This document shows, piece by piece, positions 5,589 through 7,323 of a stretch of 7,323 nt of DNA. Each line of letters starts with the position of its first letter. The first letter of the stretch is position 1. The stretch covers positions 1 to 7,323 of the forward strand of contig JAJXTJ010000052.1 of NCBI GenBank assembly GCA_021783895.1, given 5' to 3'. A model generated the notes under the pieces. That model made no database searches, had not been told where the DNA came from, and saw only the letters and a program-made list of their open reading frames with translations. The DNA is from Pseudomonadota bacterium (GTDB lineage: Bacteria > Pseudomonadota > Gammaproteobacteria > Burkholderiales > Sulfuricellaceae). The position numbers and the translations under genes are program-made.

Positions 5589-6707
5589 ATGCTGGATGAG
5601 CACTTGGGCTATGTTGCTGATGCAGTCCGGCTTGACCGGTACAAGGCAGCCATAGCCAAAGCCGTTTCCCCCGGCGACACCGTTGCCGACCTGGGGTGCG
5701 GCTCAGGTGTACTAGGCATGCTATGCCTGCAGGCCGGTGCCGGTCATGTTTATGCCGTTGATGACAGCGCCATGATCGAAATCGCACGGGATACCCTGAT
5801 GCGCGCCGGCCATGGCGTGCACACCACCTTCATCCACGGCAAGTCCAGCCAGATAGATCTGCCCGAACGCGTTGACGCGGTGATCTGCGACCATGTTGGT
5901 TATTTCGGTTTCGATTACCGCGTCATCGAATTTCTTGAAGATGCAAGGCGGCGTTTTCTCAAACCCGCCGGCACGCTCATCCCCTCCCGGATCCTGCCCC
6001 ATATCGCCGCCGTTGGCTCGCAAAAATGCAGTGAGCTCGTGAATAGCTGGCAAGCCGAAAAAATCCCGGCCGAGTTTCACTGGCTGCGCGAGTATTCGGT
6101 CAACACCAAGCATGCGGTCAAGCTGGAAAAAACAGACGTGCTGAGCGCACCTGCCGTTCTGGGCGAAATCGATCTCCATGCGGACAACCCGGCGTTTTTC
6201 TCCTGGAGCACGGAACTGCACATCCAGCGCGATGACGTCATGCACGGCCTGGCCGGTTGGTTCGAGTGCGAACTGGCCGAAGATGTGTGGATGACCAATT
6301 CGCCCCTAGCGGAAAAGCCCATCCACCGCCCCCAGGTTTTTCTGCCTATCAACGAAGTCGTGCCGGTCAAAGCAGGCGACGTGATCCAGGTCACCGTCAT
6401 GGCGCGTCCGTCTGAACACTTGATCGCTTGGAACGTGTTCTTTCCGGAAACAGGGAGGCGCTTCAATCATTCAACCTGGCAGGGCATGATGTTGTCACCC
6501 GAGAACTTGATCCGGGGCAACCCAGATCGTGTCCCGCATTTGAGCCGCGAAGGTCAGGCCCGTTTGATAGTGCTAGCTTACTGCGACGGAAAAAATACCG
6601 CCCAGGAAGTCGAACAAGCCGTCTTGCGCGACCATCCCGGATTGTTTCCATCGCCAGCTGAAATTTCGGATTTCATTTTGCGTGTACTCGGTCGGGATAC
6701 CGAATAG
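5589..6707 (+). CDS. PRMT-like SAM-dependent methyltransferase with C-terminal PqqD/RRE-like segment
   Basis: A 372-residue protein. Residues 1-about 135 form a class I methyltransferase fold: motif I VADLGCGSGVLG (32-43), VYAVDDS (54-60) and LKPAGTLIPSR (123-133). Residues about 135-310 resemble the beta-barrel and dimerisation part of protein arginine methyltransferases: FSWSTELHIQRDDVMHGLAGWF, and IHRPQVF (245-251), which aligns with the PRMT THW loop. The PRMT double-Glu loop is instead C-D-H-V-G-Y-F-G-F-D (99-108), with both acids Asp and spaced one residue closer. From about residue 318, LSREGQARLIVLAYCDGKNT with EVEQAVLRDHP resembles the helical half of PqqD-type leader-binding (RRE) domains. 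ATG 5589 is the first ATG after an in-frame TAG at 5571, and a weak AGGGTGG lies at 5572-5578. The gene starts 32 bases after the precursor and its stop touches the next start. Modification of the peptide is inferred; the methylated residue is unknown. Confidence 0.85.
   Translation: MLDEHLGYVADAVRLDRYKAAIAKAVSPGDTVADLGCGSGVLGMLCLQAGAGHVYAVDDSAMIEIARDTLMRAGHGVHTTFIHGKSSQIDLPERVDAVICDHVGYFGFDYRVIEFLEDARRRFLKPAGTLIPSRILPHIAAVGSQKCSELVNSWQAEKIPAEFHWLREYSVNTKHAVKLEKTDVLSAPAVLGEIDLHADNPAFFSWSTELHIQRDDVMHGLAGWFECELAEDVWMTNSPLAEKPIHRPQVFLPINEVVPVKAGDVIQVTVMARPSEHLIAWNVFFPETGRRFNHSTWQGMMLSPENLIRGNPDRVPHLSREGQARLIVLAYCDGKNTAQEVEQAVLRDHPGLFPSPAEISDFILRVLGRDTE
6540..6704 (+). other. PqqD/RRE-like C-terminal segment of the methyltransferase
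   Basis: Residues 318-372 begin LSREGQARLIVLAYCDGK and continue through AQEVEQAVLRDHP to FILRVL. This matches the pattern 'L-N-x-x-G-x-x-I-L-x-x-x-D-G-x-x-T-x-x-E-I' of the helical part of PqqD-like domains. In lasso clusters such domains (B1, or the N-terminal part of fused B proteins) bind the leader, including its Tyr/Pro residues. The N-terminal beta strands of a full RRE are not clearly visible, so this may be a partial or divergent copy. Confidence 0.5.
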
Positions 6708-7323
6708 TGTCCAATTTGAGCCTCGAACCCGCGCAGCCGCAAGCGGCCCGGAATGAAGAACCCTTTCACCAATGGACCTTTCCAGGCGGCATTGTGTGGA
6801 CGCAGTTCTACCGTACCCAATCCGGCTACCTGCTGCGCTTCCCCGACCTGGCTGATTTCGAACTTTCCGCCGATGCCTCTGCCGTCTATTGCCGCCCCGC
6901 GCCGGGCATCTCTCAAGACACCGTCCAGCATCTTTACCTGAACCAGATACTGCCCCTGGCTTTGAGCAAACAGGGCAAGCTGGTCTTTCACGCCAGCGCG
7001 GTCGAGATCGGCGGCGCGGCAGTTGCGTTCATGGGCGCATCCGGCAAGGGAAAATCGACCCTGGCTGCAAGTTTCGCCACCAGCGGATTCCGCTTCCTCA
7101 CCGACGACGGGCTGATGCTCGAAGCCAACGGCAGCGGCTATCAGGTCATACCCAGCCACCCCTCCATCCGTTTGTGGCTGGACAGCAAAACGGCGCTTAT
7201 AGCGCCCGACACCCCCACCGCGCCCGCGCTGGAATTCACCTCCAAATCGCGCTTTCTGGCAGGCGACCGCATCGCGTTCTGCGACGCGCCCCAGCCTTTG
7301 AGGCGGGCGTACTTCCTAGGCGA
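6707..7323 (+). CDS. HPr kinase-like protein of RiPP clusters, 3' end outside window
   Basis: The frame is open from GTG 6707 to the right edge (205 codons plus two bases). GTG overlaps the methyltransferase stop (TAGTG), with GGGA at 6694-6697 nine bases upstream, so translation is probably coupled. Residues 1-about 95 form an N-terminal region with FPGGIVWTQFYRTQSGYLLRF. A kinase core follows: VFHASAVEIGGAAVAFMG, then the P-loop GASGKGKST (110-118, K116), then FRFLTDDGLML with the paired Asp residues characteristic of HprK/P. Similar HprK-like proteins occur in lasso and other RiPP clusters. In paeninodin-type clusters one phosphorylates the C-terminal Ser of the peptide. HprK proper is unlikely because the usual N-terminal domain and a PTS context are missing. 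The role here is inferred from fold and neighbours, and the C-terminal part cannot be judged. Confidence 0.85.
   Translation, partial: MSNLSLEPAQPQAARNEEPFHQWTFPGGIVWTQFYRTQSGYLLRFPDLADFELSADASAVYCRPAPGISQDTVQHLYLNQILPLALSKQGKLVFHASAVEIGGAAVAFMGASGKGKSTLAASFATSGFRFLTDDGLMLEANGSGYQVIPSHPSIRLWLDSKTALIAPDTPTAPALEFTSKSRFLAGDRIAFCDAPQPLRRAYFLG

Noticed and set aside
5721..6245. Open frame on the - strand inside the methyltransferase gene
   Set aside because: It is antisense to the SAM-binding domain and has no recognisable motif.
5589..6707. Ribosomal protein L11 methyltransferase or other housekeeping methyltransferase
   Set aside because: The barrel part and the HRPQ loop match the PRMT fold, and the PqqD-like tail plus RiPP neighbours argue against a ribosomal role.

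Overview
The window is GC-rich (about 62-73% GC by hand count in the housekeeping and exporter genes). It looks like a chromosomal segment of a proteobacterium, most likely a betaproteobacterium. That placement is an inference from the style of purK, the DUF192 gene and the exporter, not from a marker gene. No rRNA, tRNA, CRISPR array or intact insertion sequence was seen. All supported genes are on the + strand, and no gene-free stretch exceeds about 60 bases.

Layout. Positions 1-306 are the 3' end of purK (purine synthesis). A small exported DUF192 protein overlaps it (296-757). An ABC exporter fusing permease and ATPase follows (816-2453). Next is a PIN-domain (VapC-type) toxin remnant without its N-terminal half (2454-2723). 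From 2741 to the right edge lies a RiPP cluster of the lasso-peptide type. It holds a B2 transglutaminase-like leader peptidase (2741-3202), an asparagine-synthetase-like cyclase overlapping it by ATGA (3199-5091), a precursor (5152-5556), a PRMT-like methyltransferase with a C-terminal PqqD/RRE-like segment (5589-6707), and an HPr-kinase-like protein that runs off the edge (6707-7323).

The unusual gene is the precursor. Residues 23-38 match the lasso leader pattern Y-x2-P-x-L-x3-G-x5-T at exact spacing. About 20 residues after the Thr, the protein becomes a peptidase S74 / tail-fibre-type intramolecular chaperone domain that keeps the Ser-x4-Lys spacing of the self-cleaving family. A lasso-type leader, a short core and an auto-processing chaperone 'follower' therefore appear to be one polypeptide. 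If S74 cleaves after Ser58, as endosialidases do after their equivalent Ser, the core N40-S58 would gain a C-terminal Ser. A C-terminal Ser is the residue phosphorylated by HPrK-like kinases in paeninodin-type lasso clusters, and an HPrK-like gene is the last gene here.

Working model (inference): the RRE-like segment on the methyltransferase, or a B1 protein outside the window, binds the leader. B2 cuts the leader near T38. The cyclase joins the core N-terminus to D47. The S74 part presents the core and releases its C-terminus. The methyltransferase and kinase modify the product, and the upstream ABC protein may export it. GC content drops to roughly 50-55% from the cyclase's second half through the precursor, then rises again, so the cyclase C-terminal domain and precursor may have a different recent history from their flanks.
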